From an uncultured Anaerolineae bacterium (GTDB lineage Bacteria; Chloroflexota; Anaerolineae; Aggregatilineales; Phototrophicaceae), in NCBI GenBank assembly GCA_938022205.1, contig CALIEB010000007.1:1-64000 (forward strand): DNA of 64,000 nt. Reading direction: 5' to 3'. Positions 53,555-63,476 of this stretch are shown here, piece after piece. The position numbers were made by a program, and so were the translations under genes. The first letter of the stretch is position 1, and every line of letters begins with the position of its first letter. The notes beneath the pieces were generated by a model. The model searched no databases. It saw only the letters and a list, made by a program, of their open reading frames with translations, and was not told where the DNA came from.

Positions 53555-56500
53555 TTGAAAGACTTTTACAATCTCAAGAACTATGCACGCGTGCCAGACG
53601 TGGCGAAGCTGCCTTCGCTTATCGAGATTCAGTCGAATGCCTTTATGTGGTTCATTCGAGAAGGGTTGTTAGAGCTTTTTGATGAAATCAATCCCATTGA
53701 GAGCTTTAATGGCGGCGAACTCAAGCTGTATTTTCCGGGCAACAGCGCACGCGCCAAGCAGCTGCCGATTGCGCCGCGCAACATCCCCAAGAATGCGTTG
53801 TTAGAAGTCACTGCTGATAACGGGCTGCGCTATTGGTTCGAGCATCCCAAGTACCCTACCGACGTGTGCTTGGAGCGCGACATGAACTTTGCCGCGCCGC
53901 TTTACGTGCAAATCGCGCTGGTCAACCGCGCTACCGACGAGGTGCTGTTCTCGGACATCTTCTTCGGCGATTTTCCCCTGATGACCGACAAAGGTACGTT
54001 TATCCACAACGGCACCGAGCGCGTCGTCGTCAGCCAGCTTATCCGCTCGCCGGGCGTGTACTTTGACGCGGAAGAAGACCGCACGACTGGGCGCAAGCTC
54101 TCGCAAGCGAAGCTCATCCCCGACCGCGGCGCGTGGATGGAATTTGAGACGCGCAAGAATGACTATCTCACGATTAAGTTCAACCGCAAGCGCACCGTGC
54201 CTGCGACCGTGTTCCTGCGCGCGTTAGGCGCGGTGGATGACGGGCTGCCGAAAGAAACGTCGCCCATCCAATCGGGCGACGAGGACGAAATCCGCGCGCT
54301 GTTCGCCGACATTGACATCGACGACCACCACCACTATATCGAGAACACGCTGCGGCAAGAGCCGGCGTGGGACTTAAAGCGTGGGCAGACCATCGCCGAA
54401 GCCGCGCTTATTGAGTTCTACCGCAAGATGCGCCCCGGCGAACCGCCTATCCTTGACAATGCCCGCGAGTACCTTGAGACGCAGCTCTTCGACCAACGCC
54501 GCTATGACCTTGAGCGCGTCGGGCGTTATAAGCTCAACCAACGCCTGCAGTTAGACGGCAAAGTGCCGCGCAGCGTGCGCACCATCACCAAAGCGGACGT
54601 GGTGGCGGTGTTGCGCCGCATGATCGAGATTAACAACAACATCGCCAAGCGCGACGACATTGACCATCTGGGCAATCGCCGTGTCAAGACGGTCGGCGAA
54701 CTTATCGCCAACAAGCTGCGTGTCGGCATGCGCCGTATGGAGCGCGTCGTCAAAGAGCGCATGTCCATCCGTGACGACGAACACTTGACTCCTGTTTCGC
54801 TGGTCAACATTCGCCCCATCGTCGCCTCTATCCGCGAGTTCTTCGGCTCTTCGCAGCTCTCGCAGTTCATGGAGCAGACTAATCCACTGGCGGAACTAAC
54901 GCACAAGCGCACGCTTTCCGCGCTTGGTCCGGGCGGGTTGCGCCGCGAGCGCGCAGGCTTCGACGTGCGCGACGTGCATCACAGCCACTATGGGCGCATT
55001 TGCCCGATTGAAACGCCCGAAGGTCCCAACATCGGCTTGATTGGGCGTTTGGCCAGCTATGCCCGCGTGAACGAGTTCGGCTTTATTGAAACGCCTTACC
55101 GCAAGGTGGTACGTGAGCTGCCGCTGAACGACCCCAGCTTGCTGGGGCGGCGGCTGCGCGAAGACCTTGAAGACAGCAAGGGCAACGTGCTGCTGGAGGC
55201 TGGCACGGTCATCGACAGCGAAGCGGTTGCCGTGCTGAAGAAAGCCAAAGTGAGCAGCGTCCCTGTCGTGCCGTTCGTGCTGGACGAAATCGTCTACCTT
55301 TCAGCGGACGAAGAGGACAATTACATTATCGCGCAAGCCAATTCCCAACTCAACGACTTCAACGAGTTCGTCAGCGACCGCGTATCCGTGCGCTATAACC
55401 AGAAGTTTGGCGTGCAGCAGGTGCAAAAGGTTGACTACATCGACATTGCGCCGCGCCAGATTGTCGGCATCAGCGCGGCGTTAATCCCCTTCCTTGAGCA
55501 TGACGATGCCAACCGCGCCTTGATGGGGTCGAACATGCAGCGGCAAGCGGTGCCGTTAATCAGCCCCGACGTGCCGATGGTCAGCACAGGCATGGAAGAC
55601 CAAGCCGCACATGACAGCGGGCAGGTGCTGATTGCCGACGTGGCAGGCGAAATCATCAGCGTGCAGGGCGACCGCATCATCTTGCGCGCCGACAATGGGC
55701 AAGAGTACCGCTATCAGCTGCGCAAGTACCAACGCTCTAACCAGTCGACCTGCATTGACCAACGCCCCACCGTGCGCAAGGGGCAGCGCGTCGCCAAAGG
55801 CGATGTGCTAGCCGACAGCTCCTCCACCTATCGCGGCAACCTCGCGCTGGGGCATGACGTGCTGGCGGCATTTATCTGTTGGGACGGCGGCAACTACGAG
55901 GACGCGCTGCTGATTAGCGAGGAGATGCTGCGCAACGACAAGTTCACCAGCATTCACATCGAAAAACACGAAATCGAAGCGCGTGACACCAAGCTCGGTC
56001 CCGAAGAAATCACCTACGACATCCCCAACGTGAGCGAGGACGCGCTCAAAGATCTCGACGAGTTCGGCATTGTGCGCGTGGGCGCAGAGGTCGGACCTAA
56101 CGACATCCTCGTCGGCAAGATTACGCCAAAAGGCGAAAAAGAGCTGTCGCCCGAAGAAAAGCTGCTGCGCGCGATCTTCGGCGAGCAAGCGCGTGAAGTG
56201 AAAGACTCCTCGCTACGGCTGCCGCACGGTGACCGTGGTAAGGTCGTCGACATCAAGACCTTCACCCGCGACGAACACCCCGACTTGCCCGCAGGCGTAG
56301 AGAAGATGGTGCGCGTTTCCGTTGCGCAGCGTCGTCGTCTGACGGTGGGTGACAAGATGGCAGGGCGGCACGGCAACAAAGGCATTGTGTCGCGCATCGT
56401 GGCTATCGAAGACATGCCCTACCTTGAAGACGGTCGCCCGGTCGAAATCATCCTCAATCCGACGGGCGTGCCCGGGCGCATGAACATCGGACAGGTCTTA

Positions 56501-57580
56501 GAGCTGCATTTGGGCTGGGCAGCCGAACGCTTGGGTTTCCGTGCCATTACCCCTGTGTTTGATGGCGCGGACGAGACCGAAATCCAAGCAGAGCTTGGGC
56601 GCGCTTGGATGATGGACACCGCGTGGCGTGCTGTCACTGAGCGGGCGTGGGAGTGGGTCGCAGAGTATTACAGCTCGGAAGACCTTGAGGACGACGACGA
56701 AGTGCGCCGCCTCTACATCCACGCATGGCTTAGCGAGCTTGGCGGCTACGACCCAGACTTGTTGCTTACTGAGCCGGTTTATGCGCGTCGTGCCGTGCTG
56801 CAAGAGTGGCTGCGCGAGCAAGGCTACAACCCTGACGACATCTTGCTCTTCGACAACACGGGCGTATCGCTCTCTGAGCGCGCCCGCATCGACGGCAACG
56901 CGCTGGATGTGTCGCTGCGGCTGTGGATTAAGGCGCACATGCCCGAGATGAACATCCCGCAGGATGCCGACCTCAAGACGCTGTTTGAGCTTGCCAACCG
57001 CGTGATGTTTGAAACCAACGAGCCGGTGCCGCACTACGGCAAACACAAGCTCTACGACGGGCGCACGGGTGAACTGTTCGACAACCACGTGGCGGTGGGG
57101 ATTGTCCACATGCTCAAGCTGGCGCATCTTGTCGAAGACAAGGCGCACGCCCGTAGCACGGGACCCTACAGCCTTGTGACGCAGCAGCCGCTGGGTGGTA
57201 AGGCGCAGTTTGGCGGGCAGCGTTTCGGCGAGATGGAAGTGTGGGCGTTGGAGGCATACGGCGCGGCTTACACCCTGCAAGAGATGCTGACCGTCAAATC
57301 CGACGACGTGAACGGGCGCGTGCAAACCTACGAGAGCATCGTCAAGGGCGAGCCTATCAAGGAGCCGGGCATTCCCACGAGCTTCCGCGTGTTGGTGAAG
57401 GAGCTGCAAAGTTTGGGCTTGAGCGTGGAGGCTATCACGCCGGAAGGCGAAGTCATTCACTTTGGCAAGGACGAAGAGCAGCAGCCGCGCCGCCCGCAGC
57501 CACCGACAGGCTTGATGGGTATCGCTGACGTGAACCTCTTGGGTGACTTTAGCGACCTCAGCGGCGACGACGACCTTTAA
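53555..57580 (+). CDS. rpoB: RNA polymerase beta subunit
   Basis: 1341 residues from TTG 53555, with AGGAG upstream; no ATG fits. The core is unmistakable: [57 protein letters not shown], and [20 protein letters not shown]. In the rifampicin cluster the residue matching E. coli Asp516 is Glu and that matching Arg529 is Thr. Between ITPVFDG and LYDGRTGE (about 1006-1163) there is an insertion of roughly 120 residues over the usual length, rich in Trp, Tyr and acidic residues. The C-terminal tail of about 45 residues is acidic. No rpoC follows and no rplJ-rplL precedes; the gene is monocistronic. Confidence 0.98.
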   Translation: MKDFYNLKNYARVPDVAKLPSLIEIQSNAFMWFIREGLLELFDEINPIESFNGGELKLYFPGNSARAKQLPIAPRNIPKNALLEVTADNGLRYWFEHPKYPTDVCLERDMNFAAPLYVQIALVNRATDEVLFSDIFFGDFPLMTDKGTFIHNGTERVVVSQLIRSPGVYFDAEEDRTTGRKLSQAKLIPDRGAWMEFETRKNDYLTIKFNRKRTVPATVFLRALGAVDDGLPKETSPIQSGDEDEIRALFADIDIDDHHHYIENTLRQEPAWDLKRGQTIAEAALIEFYRKMRPGEPPILDNAREYLETQLFDQRRYDLERVGRYKLNQRLQLDGKVPRSVRTITKADVVAVLRRMIEINNNIAKRDDIDHLGNRRVKTVGELIANKLRVGMRRMERVVKERMSIRDDEHLTPVSLVNIRPIVASIREFFGSSQLSQFMEQTNPLAELTHKRTLSALGPGGLRRERAGFDVRDVHHSHYGRICPIETPEGPNIGLIGRLASYARVNEFGFIETPYRKVVRELPLNDPSLLGRRLREDLEDSKGNVLLEAGTVIDSEAVAVLKKAKVSSVPVVPFVLDEIVYLSADEEDNYIIAQANSQLNDFNEFVSDRVSVRYNQKFGVQQVQKVDYIDIAPRQIVGISAALIPFLEHDDANRALMGSNMQRQAVPLISPDVPMVSTGMEDQAAHDSGQVLIADVAGEIISVQGDRIILRADNGQEYRYQLRKYQRSNQSTCIDQRPTVRKGQRVAKGDVLADSSSTYRGNLALGHDVLAAFICWDGGNYEDALLISEEMLRNDKFTSIHIEKHEIEARDTKLGPEEITYDIPNVSEDALKDLDEFGIVRVGAEVGPNDILVGKITPKGEKELSPEEKLLRAIFGEQAREVKDSSLRLPHGDRGKVVDIKTFTRDEHPDLPAGVEKMVRVSVAQRRRLTVGDKMAGRHGNKGIVSRIVAIEDMPYLEDGRPVEIILNPTGVPGRMNIGQVLELHLGWAAERLGFRAITPVFDGADETEIQAELGRAWMMDTAWRAVTERAWEWVAEYYSSEDLEDDDEVRRLYIHAWLSELGGYDPDLLLTEPVYARRAVLQEWLREQGYNPDDILLFDNTGVSLSERARIDGNALDVSLRLWIKAHMPEMNIPQDADLKTLFELANRVMFETNEPVPHYGKHKLYDGRTGELFDNHVAVGIVHMLKLAHLVEDKAHARSTGPYSLVTQQPLGGKAQFGGQRFGEMEVWALEAYGAAYTLQEMLTVKSDDVNGRVQTYESIVKGEPIKEPGIPTSFRVLVKELQSLGLSVEAITPEGEVIHFGKDEEQQPRRPQPPTGLMGIADVNLLGDFSDLSGDDDL

Positions 57581-57602
57581 GCGCGTCGCTCGCTTGTAAC
57601 TT

Positions 57603-57636
57603 ACACACCCTCGCTAGCGCGGGGGTGTGTTGTTTA
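57603..57636. terminator. Terminator between rpoB and the DUF389 gene
   Basis: ACACACCC (57603-57610) pairs with GGGTGTGT (57623-57630); one wobble and three more pairs (CGC/GCG) extend the stem to a TAGC loop. TGTTT follows on the plus strand. It lies 23 bases after the rpoB stop and just after the convergent gene, so it can serve both. The loop region contains a CGCTAGCG octamer. Confidence 0.85.
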
Positions 57637-57640
57637 ATAG

Positions 57641-59182
57641 CTACAGCGTGAGCAGCGACAGCGTAAAGACCATCGTGATGCCCAAGAGCAGCCACAGCAT
57701 GGCGATGCGCACCTTGTCCCACATGCTGGGGGTGGTGGCGCGCATGCCCAACCAGACGAACGTCATCGTGCCGCCGAAGATAATCCACGAGATGTTGGTT
57801 AAGAAGAGCAGCGTCGCGCCCCACGCCAGCGCAGGGTTGCCGTAGGCGATGCCCAAGCCAATCGTGCAGACCGGCGGCATGAGCGCGGCGGCAATTGCCA
57901 CGCCCGCCAGCGCAGCAGGCACGTCCTTGCGAGCGTTGGCGTAGGCTGCCACTAGCCCGCTGAACAAAGCTACGCCCGCGTCTGCCAGCGAAGGATTGCC
58001 GCGTGCGGCCATTTCGCTGGTGACATGCTGCGGGAAAATCGCGCCCAGCAAGACCGAGACCAACAGCGCGAGCAACACGCCCTGCGCCAGCGTGACGAAG
58101 GCGCGCCGCGCAATGTCTACGTCCATTGTGCTAAGCCCTGTCGCAAAGGCAATCAACGGGGTCATGAGCGGGGCGACCAGCATCGCGCCGATGATGACCG
58201 CGACGCTGTTAGAGACCAAGCCCAGCGTCGCCAAACCCGACGAGAATAACGCCATCATCAAGTAATCGATGTTGGGCGCGGCGGTCTTTTCGGCGTGCCA
58301 AAGCAGCTCGCTGCGTTCTGCCTGTGTCAGCGTCGGGCTAAAGCGTTGCAGGCGGCGGCGCACGCGCCCCAGCGCGCTGGTCTCGTAGGATTGGCGCGAA
58401 ACCAGCAGCACAGCACACTGCGCGTCATTGAGCAGGCGTTCGCTCATGTCGTCTGTCAGCACGCGCTCAAACGCGGTCTTGCGCGAAAACCCTAGCAGCA
58501 GTAGGTCGTCGCTGCGCAGGGTCTTGAGCAGGCGTTCGCTTTGGTGAACGTTGGTGATGAACTGACGCTGCAGCTTTTGCGGGTCGCTTTGTTCGAGAAT
58601 GGGCTGCACCCAAGTGTCCATGCCGTCGTGATAGTTGTCGCGCAGGTATTGCACGACCAGCGGCACGTCCTGCCCGCGTGCTAGCGTCACCCCGTTGGCG
58701 AGCGCGACGAGGCTCTGCCAATTGCCTGTGAGCGGGGTGACCACGCGGCGAAAGGGCTGGTACGTCGTGCAAGCACGGTAGACCAAGACATCGCACGGGG
58801 CGACATCAAGCACGTTTTCCACAATTGTGCCGAGCTGCACGTCATGTTCGCGGTTTTTCTGCACGCCGAGCATCAGCACATCCGCCTGATGCTCGCGCAC
58901 GGCATCCAAAATTCCCCGCGAAACGCTGTTAGCTAGCTGCGTGATGAGCTTAGCGTTTACGCCTTCGGCACTGAGCGCGTCCACGAGTGGGCGCAACGCT
59001 TCGACGCGCTGGCTGGTTTGCTCGCTCGCGCCTTCGGTCACCAGCAGCAGCAGCAACCGTCCGTCGCTGCGGTCAAGCATCGCTGTAGCAATCGCCAACA
59101 TGGCGCGGGCAGTGCTTGGACTAGACGCGGACACCATCACCGTTTTCACCGGTTGCACCGTGAGCGGTGGCAAGGCTTCCAT
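57641..59182 (-). CDS. DUF389 membrane protein with N-terminal universal-stress-like domains
   Basis: 513 residues from ATG 59182 with AAAGGAG upstream; a GTG two codons earlier is too close to the site. Residues about 1-290 resemble two UspA-type nucleotide-binding domains (MVSASSPSTARAMLAIA; VLLVSRQS). Residues about 310-510 are the DUF389 (TIGR00341) membrane domain with six or so spans, including NSVAVIIGAMLVAPLMTPL and PAALAGVAIAAALMPP. Function of DUF389 is unknown. It starts 15 bases after the P450 gene and is probably co-transcribed with it. Confidence 0.88.
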   Translation of the reverse strand: MEALPPLTVQPVKTVMVSASSPSTARAMLAIATAMLDRSDGRLLLLLVTEGASEQTSQRVEALRPLVDALSAEGVNAKLITQLANSVSRGILDAVREHQADVLMLGVQKNREHDVQLGTIVENVLDVAPCDVLVYRACTTYQPFRRVVTPLTGNWQSLVALANGVTLARGQDVPLVVQYLRDNYHDGMDTWVQPILEQSDPQKLQRQFITNVHQSERLLKTLRSDDLLLLGFSRKTAFERVLTDDMSERLLNDAQCAVLLVSRQSYETSALGRVRRRLQRFSPTLTQAERSELLWHAEKTAAPNIDYLMMALFSSGLATLGLVSNSVAVIIGAMLVAPLMTPLIAFATGLSTMDVDIARRAFVTLAQGVLLALLVSVLLGAIFPQHVTSEMAARGNPSLADAGVALFSGLVAAYANARKDVPAALAGVAIAAALMPPVCTIGLGIAYGNPALAWGATLLFLTNISWIIFGGTMTFVWLGMRATTPSMWDKVRIAMLWLLLGITMVFTLSLLTL

Positions 59183-59197
59183 AAGCACACACTCCTT

Positions 59198-60535
59198 TCA
59201 GCGAACAGCACGGCGCAGCAGGCGCACGCGCACAGGATGAGCAAAGCCCAGCGTGCCGATGGCACGGGTGGGCTGGGGGGGTTCGCGGAACTGCACGCGG
59301 AAATGTTGCGCCAGCGTTGCTAGCAGCAGCTGTGCTTCCATCATGGCGAAGCCGTTGCCAATGCACACGCGCGCGCCCATGCCAAACGGGTAGTATGCGC
59401 CGCGTGGCAGCCTCTGCTCAAAGTCACCTTGCCAACGTTCGGGCATAAAGGCATCAGGTTCGGCGAAATACTGCGGGTCGCGGTGTGTTGCCACCGGCAG
59501 CATCATGATGATTGCGCCTTTCGGCACGCGCTCATCTTCGAGCATAAAGGGCTCAGTGACCTCGCGCATGACAAACCACGCCGACGGGTAAAGGCGCAGC
59601 GTTTCTTTGATGACCCTCTGCGTGTAGGTGAGCTGGGGCAAATCGGCAGCAGTGGGCGCACGCCCACCAAGCACCGCGTCTAGCTCGGCGTGCAGCGTAG
59701 CCTCCGCTTGTGGATTTTGCGCCAACATCGCCCACACCCAGCCCATCAGCACGGCGGTCGTCTCGTGTCCGGCGATGTAAAGCGTCATCAGCTCGTCGTA
59801 AACTTGCGCGTCGTCCATCGTCTCGCCCGTCGCGCTGTCGCGCGCTTCCAACAGCGCGGTGAGCAGGTCGTGCGGGCGTTGGGCGGTGGGTTGGGCGCGC
59901 CGCGCTGCCACCATCTGCCCAATCAAGCGTTTGACCACCGCCACGCCGCGCCGCTTGCGAGCGAAGATAGGCAGCGGTGTCCAGTCGGGCAAGAACGTGA
60001 GCAAGGCAAACCGCCCTTGCGCTGCAATGCCCGCGCTCAAGTTTTGCATGGCGCGGCGAATTTGCTCAGCTTCGTAGGCGGTTTGATAGGAGAACAGCGC
60101 GTCTAGCACAATGCCAAACGTGAGGTCGTGCATCTCCGCGTCAATGTCCACTTCTGCGCGGTCTTGCCAACGTGCCGCCATGTCACAAGCGTGCGCCACC
60201 ATGCGCTCGGCGTATTGGGCGAGACTGCCGTGATGGAATGTCGGCTGCATGAGCTTACGCTGACGTTTCCAAAACGCGCCGTCGCTGGTGAAAATGCCGT
60301 TGCCGAACGACGAGCGCAGCACGTTGACGAGCAGCTGCGCCTTGCGCGTGGTCTCACCGTGCTTAGTCAGCACCTGATGCGCTGTTTGTGCGTTAGAGAC
60401 AAGGTAAAGCGCGCCGATGAACGGCACAGGAATTTTGAGCGTTGCGCCCGCCACGCGCCGCGACAACGCCACCGGAAACAATGCGCCCTCCTGCGCCAAC
60501 GCCTTGCGCACTTCTTGCACGCTTATTGTCTGCAT
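59198..60535 (-). CDS. Cytochrome P450
   Basis: 445 residues from ATG 60535. All P450 landmarks are present: I-helix AGHETTA (oxygen activation), ExxR in KETLRLYP, the PERW segment, and the heme-binding FGMGARVCIGNG with the thiolate Cys near residue 395. No membrane anchor is visible, so it is a soluble class I or class II type enzyme that needs separate redox partners, which are not in the window. Substrate unknown; the form is close to fatty-acid or terpene hydroxylating families. Confidence 0.95.
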   Translation of the reverse strand: MQTISVQEVRKALAQEGALFPVALSRRVAGATLKIPVPFIGALYLVSNAQTAHQVLTKHGETTRKAQLLVNVLRSSFGNGIFTSDGAFWKRQRKLMQPTFHHGSLAQYAERMVAHACDMAARWQDRAEVDIDAEMHDLTFGIVLDALFSYQTAYEAEQIRRAMQNLSAGIAAQGRFALLTFLPDWTPLPIFARKRRGVAVVKRLIGQMVAARRAQPTAQRPHDLLTALLEARDSATGETMDDAQVYDELMTLYIAGHETTAVLMGWVWAMLAQNPQAEATLHAELDAVLGGRAPTAADLPQLTYTQRVIKETLRLYPSAWFVMREVTEPFMLEDERVPKGAIIMMLPVATHRDPQYFAEPDAFMPERWQGDFEQRLPRGAYYPFGMGARVCIGNGFAMMEAQLLLATLAQHFRVQFREPPQPTRAIGTLGFAHPVRVRLLRRAVR

Positions 60536-60737
60536 TATGCCAAACTGCCTACCTTCAAACGCTAATTCTAGCGCAAGCCCAACAAACCCTATAGCGCAAG
60601 CGCGACGCTGACACGTTCACAAAGCAGCCGTTGCGTTGCGCTGTTCGCACGCCACGCCCTATCATAACACTTTTTTGCTAAAACGTGTGTGTGAAGATGT
60701 GAAAAGCGTTGAAGCAAGCGCAGACTATTTGCAGATA

Positions 60738-60865
60738 CGGCGCGTGGTCGCAGGGCGCGTCCACGTTCTCAGCTCTTGACCCCATAAAGAGGAAGGGGAT
60801 GTCTGTCCGTGCGGGTGTGCGAAGGAAGCAAGGAGCTTAGCGCGCGGCAACGTGACCACGCGCCG
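60738..60865. ncRNA. Candidate structured RNA (128 bases) closed by a 12-bp helix
   Basis: CGGCGCGTGGTC (60738-60749) is the exact reverse complement of GACCACGCGCCG (60854-60865). Inside, ACGTT (60772-60776) can pair with AACGT (60849-60853), AGCTCTTG with CAAGGAGCT (one bulge), and CCCC with GGGG near the centre. The nested order gives one long rod with internal loops. Strand is not determined. A MITE-like element is an alternative. A GAAGGAAGCA stretch recalls the SRP core but the rest of that fold is missing. Confidence 0.35.
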
Positions 60866-60868
60866 CAC

Positions 60869-60902
60869 ACATGGCTTGAGCGCGATAAAGCTCAAGCCAT
60901 GT
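60869..60902. repeat. Perfect 13-bp inverted repeat
   Basis: ACATGGCTTGAGC (60869-60881) and GCTCAAGCCATGT (60890-60902) flank an 8-base loop. It lies 32 bases beyond the stop of the NHL-repeat gene. There is no T tract on either strand, so it may stabilise the 3' end of that message or form part of the neighbouring structure. Confidence 0.75.
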
Positions 60903-60933
60903 AGCATACGCTTAAACCAACATGCCCTGCGCT

Positions 60934-62970
60934 CTAACGATAGGCTTCGGGCAATTGCACGCTGCGTGCTACGCGCAAGGTGCGGCTGTCTGTGCCTGCT
61001 TCGGCGCGCAACGGCAGCGTGAGCTGCACGTCGTCAATCAGACACACGCGCTCTTCATTCGCCTCACAGTAGTACAGCGTGACCTCGAGCGTCAGCACGC
61101 CTTCGCCCTCTGCGAGCGTTAGCGGCAGCGCGGCAGTCGTGTCGTTGAGCGTTTGCGCGCCTTCAGGCGTTTGTATGCCTTCTGTGCCGCGCAAGCGCAC
61201 GAACGAGTTAACCAGCGGGTTGAGCTTGTAGCCGTCGGGCAGCGTGAACACTAGCTCTAGCGTGACCTCGCCCGTTGCGACGGTTTGCGCCGCCAGCGTG
61301 ACGCGCTCGCCCAGCGCGCGATTGCCGCCAACGACGACCACCTCGCGCGTGAGCAGGGCTTGCGGGTTGGGGAAGGTGATGGTGCTAACGGTGTTCGTGC
61401 TTAGGTCAATCACGCGCACGGCGTGGTTGTTGGTGTCTGCCACATAGAGCTTGCCGTCGGCGTAGCTCACGCCGCCCGGCTCGTGGAAGCGCGCCGTCGC
61501 TGCGTCGCCGTCGCGGAAGCCCGCCTCACCGCCGAACAGCGTCACCGTCGCGCCAGTGCTGCGCTCGTAGCGTTTGATTTTGTTGTTGTAGGTGTCGGCG
61601 ATGTAGAGCGTCTCGCCGTCGGGCGTGCCGGTCACGTCGAGCGCGTGCTGCAGACGGCTTACGCCGGCGATGCCGTCGCGATCGCCAAAGTCGAACAGGT
61701 TGTTGTCGGTCGTGCCGCTAATCACGCGCACGACGTTCTGCGCAAAGTCGACGACGCGCACGGTGCTGCTCTCGCTGTCGGCGAAGTACAGCCAATCGCG
61801 TCCCGCGTCATAAAACAAGCCGCTGGGCTGGGCCAGCTCGCTTTCAGCGGGCGTGCCGTTCTTCTGTGCCTCGCGCCCATTGCCTACGTGCGGCGTAAGC
61901 GTGTTTGCTTTAAGGTCAAGCAGGTGCAGCTGGTGCATGCCCGCCATCGCCACGTGTAACAGGTGTGGCTCTGCGCCCACCGCCACCGCCCAAGGGCTGC
62001 GCAGCGGCACAGCGGTGGGCATGGTAATCGGCATGCCAAAGCGTGCCAGCGTGCGCGCCATCTCGCCGTTGCCTGCCAGCGTGCGCACCGTTTGCGCGTT
62101 GAGGTCGATGGCGCGAATGGCGTGGTTGTTGGTGTCTGCCACATAAAGCGTCTGTCCGTCCAGCGCGATGCCCTGTGGTTGGTTGAACTGTGCGCTGGCA
62201 AAGTCGCCGTCACTGAAGCCGCGTGTGCCTGCGCCGATGACCGCTAGCACTTCATAGGTGTTTAAGTCCGCCACCACAATGCGATGGTGGTTGCTGTCGG
62301 TGATGAAGAGGCGCGCGCGCGCCGCGTCCGCCAGCACCGCGCCCGGATAGAGCAGTGGCGTGCCCGGGTCACCCGCACCCTCCAACGCCAATGCCAACGG
62401 CGTGCGGTCGATGTCGCCCAAGCCCAAGCTGTCGTAGTAGGCAATCATGCCGCCGATGTAGTCGTCCAGCACGCTAAAGGGGATTTCGCCCGCCTCGCGT
62501 GCCACCAGCCGCCCGCGCGGGTCAATCACCGCCAGCGTGGGCCAGGCGTTGGCGCGATAGCTGCGCCAGACCAAAAAGTCTTTGTCGTTGACCACCGGGT
62601 GATGCAGCTCATACCGCTGCACGATTTGGCGGATGTTCGCGCTTTCGCTCTCGTTGGCGAACTTGGCACTGTGAACGCCAATGACCACCAGCTCATCGGG
62701 ATATTTCGCTTCAAGCTGGCGTAAGACGGGTATCATGTGGATGCAGTTGATGCAGCCGTACGTCCAAAAATCTAACAGCACCACCTTGCCTTTCAGCCCC
62801 GTGAGGCTGAGAGGAGCTGGCACATTGAACCAATCTAGCCCGGCGGGAAAATCGGGCGCAACCACCGTTCCCTCGTAGCGTGCGTCTGCCTGATTGCTTT
62901 GCCCTGTCGCCACAATCCCCAAAACCACCAAAGCCAACACCACTAGCGCGTAAGCCAAACGTCGCTTCAT
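60934..62970 (-). CDS. Thioredoxin-like protein with NHL beta-propeller, NHLRC2-like
   Basis: 678 residues. The frame extends to 63279, but that part overlaps spoVS; ATG 62970 begins a signal peptide (MKRRLAYALVVLALVVLGI). A thioredoxin-like domain (about 40-185) has the redox motif YGCINCIH. An NHL propeller (about 210-560) repeats phrases such as LYVADTNNHAIRAIDL. The last 100 residues form a beta domain with two Cys near CEANEERVCL. The order matches the NHLRC2 family. Extracytoplasmic, possibly a thiol-redox protein. Confidence 0.92.
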   Translation of the reverse strand: MKRRLAYALVVLALVVLGIVATGQSNQADARYEGTVVAPDFPAGLDWFNVPAPLSLTGLKGKVVLLDFWTYGCINCIHMIPVLRQLEAKYPDELVVIGVHSAKFANESESANIRQIVQRYELHHPVVNDKDFLVWRSYRANAWPTLAVIDPRGRLVAREAGEIPFSVLDDYIGGMIAYYDSLGLGDIDRTPLALALEGAGDPGTPLLYPGAVLADAARARLFITDSNHHRIVVADLNTYEVLAVIGAGTRGFSDGDFASAQFNQPQGIALDGQTLYVADTNNHAIRAIDLNAQTVRTLAGNGEMARTLARFGMPITMPTAVPLRSPWAVAVGAEPHLLHVAMAGMHQLHLLDLKANTLTPHVGNGREAQKNGTPAESELAQPSGLFYDAGRDWLYFADSESSTVRVVDFAQNVVRVISGTTDNNLFDFGDRDGIAGVSRLQHALDVTGTPDGETLYIADTYNNKIKRYERSTGATVTLFGGEAGFRDGDAATARFHEPGGVSYADGKLYVADTNNHAVRVIDLSTNTVSTITFPNPQALLTREVVVVGGNRALGERVTLAAQTVATGEVTLELVFTLPDGYKLNPLVNSFVRLRGTEGIQTPEGAQTLNDTTAALPLTLAEGEGVLTLEVTLYYCEANEERVCLIDDVQLTLPLRAEAGTDSRTLRVARSVQLPEAYR

Positions 62971-63064
62971 CAATGCTCTCGCTCTCTTTAGCTGCTTGTC
63001 TTGGCTTAGTATAAGAGGCAAATCTAAAGAGAGTGTAACCTGCTTGTCGCGTGTATGACGCGCG

Positions 63065-63391
63065 CTATCCCTTATGGCTGGGGAACACGCGGAAGCGCAC
63101 GGCGGTGCGCTCGCTGCCCTCAATGTCGACCTCGATAAAATAGGGCTTGCACGCGATGTCAATCGCGTCGCGCTCAAGGTAGCCCTGCGCAATGGCAAGT
63201 GCCTTGACCGCCTGATTGACCGCGCCCGCGCCAATCGCTTGCACTTCAGCGTAGTCGTGCTGGCAGATGACCCCTGCAATTGCGCCCGCTACCGCCGTTG
63301 AGCGTGACTTGGCGGACACCTTGATAATGTCGGGATTGTCCCCGTCGAACTCAACAAACATATCTAAAGAGTCATCATGTAGGTCTGCCAT
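63065..63391 (-). CDS. spoVS: Stage V sporulation protein S family (SpoVS)
   Basis: 108 residues from ATG 63391. The core KVSAKSRSTAVAGAIAGV and VQAIGAGAVNQAVKALAIA is typical. The protein is longer than the usual 86 or so residues because of an acidic N-terminal extension of about 22 residues (MADLHDDSLDMFVEFDGDN). SpoVS-like Alba-fold proteins occur widely in non-spore-forming bacteria and may bind nucleic acids. No sporulation gene is nearby. It precedes the NHL gene by 94 bases. Confidence 0.93.
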   Translation of the reverse strand: MADLHDDSLDMFVEFDGDNPDIIKVSAKSRSTAVAGAIAGVICQHDYAEVQAIGAGAVNQAVKALAIAQGYLERDAIDIACKPYFIEVDIEGSERTAVRFRVFPSHKG

Positions 63392-63426
63392 AAGATTAGT
63401 TCCTAAATGCGTAAACGTGAAACAAA

Positions 63427-63472
63427 GCGTAATTTACGCCTTAGTGTACACGCAAATTCGCATTCTGTCCAA
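63427..63472 (-). promoter_or_regulatory. Promoter and operator-like dyad of spoVS
   Basis: Minus-strand TTGGAC (63467-63472) and TACACT (63443-63448) with an 18-base spacer. The palindrome GCGTAA-T-TTACGC (63427-63439) covers the predicted transcription start, a good place for repressor binding. Confidence 0.55.
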
Positions 63473-63476
63473 CATT

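Larger units (their letters stand above)
60536..60933. other. 398-base intergenic region rich in inverted repeats
   Basis: No credible coding frame. The P450-proximal part (60536-60700) is AT-richer and contains CTATCATAACAC and a T6 run, possibly promoter DNA. The distal part contains the two inverted repeats described separately at 60738-60865 and 60869-60902. No tRNA, SRP RNA, RNase P or tmRNA signature was found. Confidence 0.7.

Noticed and set aside
54845..54925. Acquired rifampicin resistance in rpoB
   Set aside because: Glu for Asp516 and Thr for Arg529 are conservative or lineage-type differences; without relatives for comparison they cannot be called resistance mutations.
56498..57460. 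Minus-strand frame of 320 codons inside rpoB
   Set aside because: It is antisense to conserved rpoB sequence; no independent start signals or domain.
60780..60860. Small SRP RNA, because of a GAAGGAAGCA stretch
   Set aside because: The opposite CAGG side and the GNRA-capped helix of the SRP core are missing.
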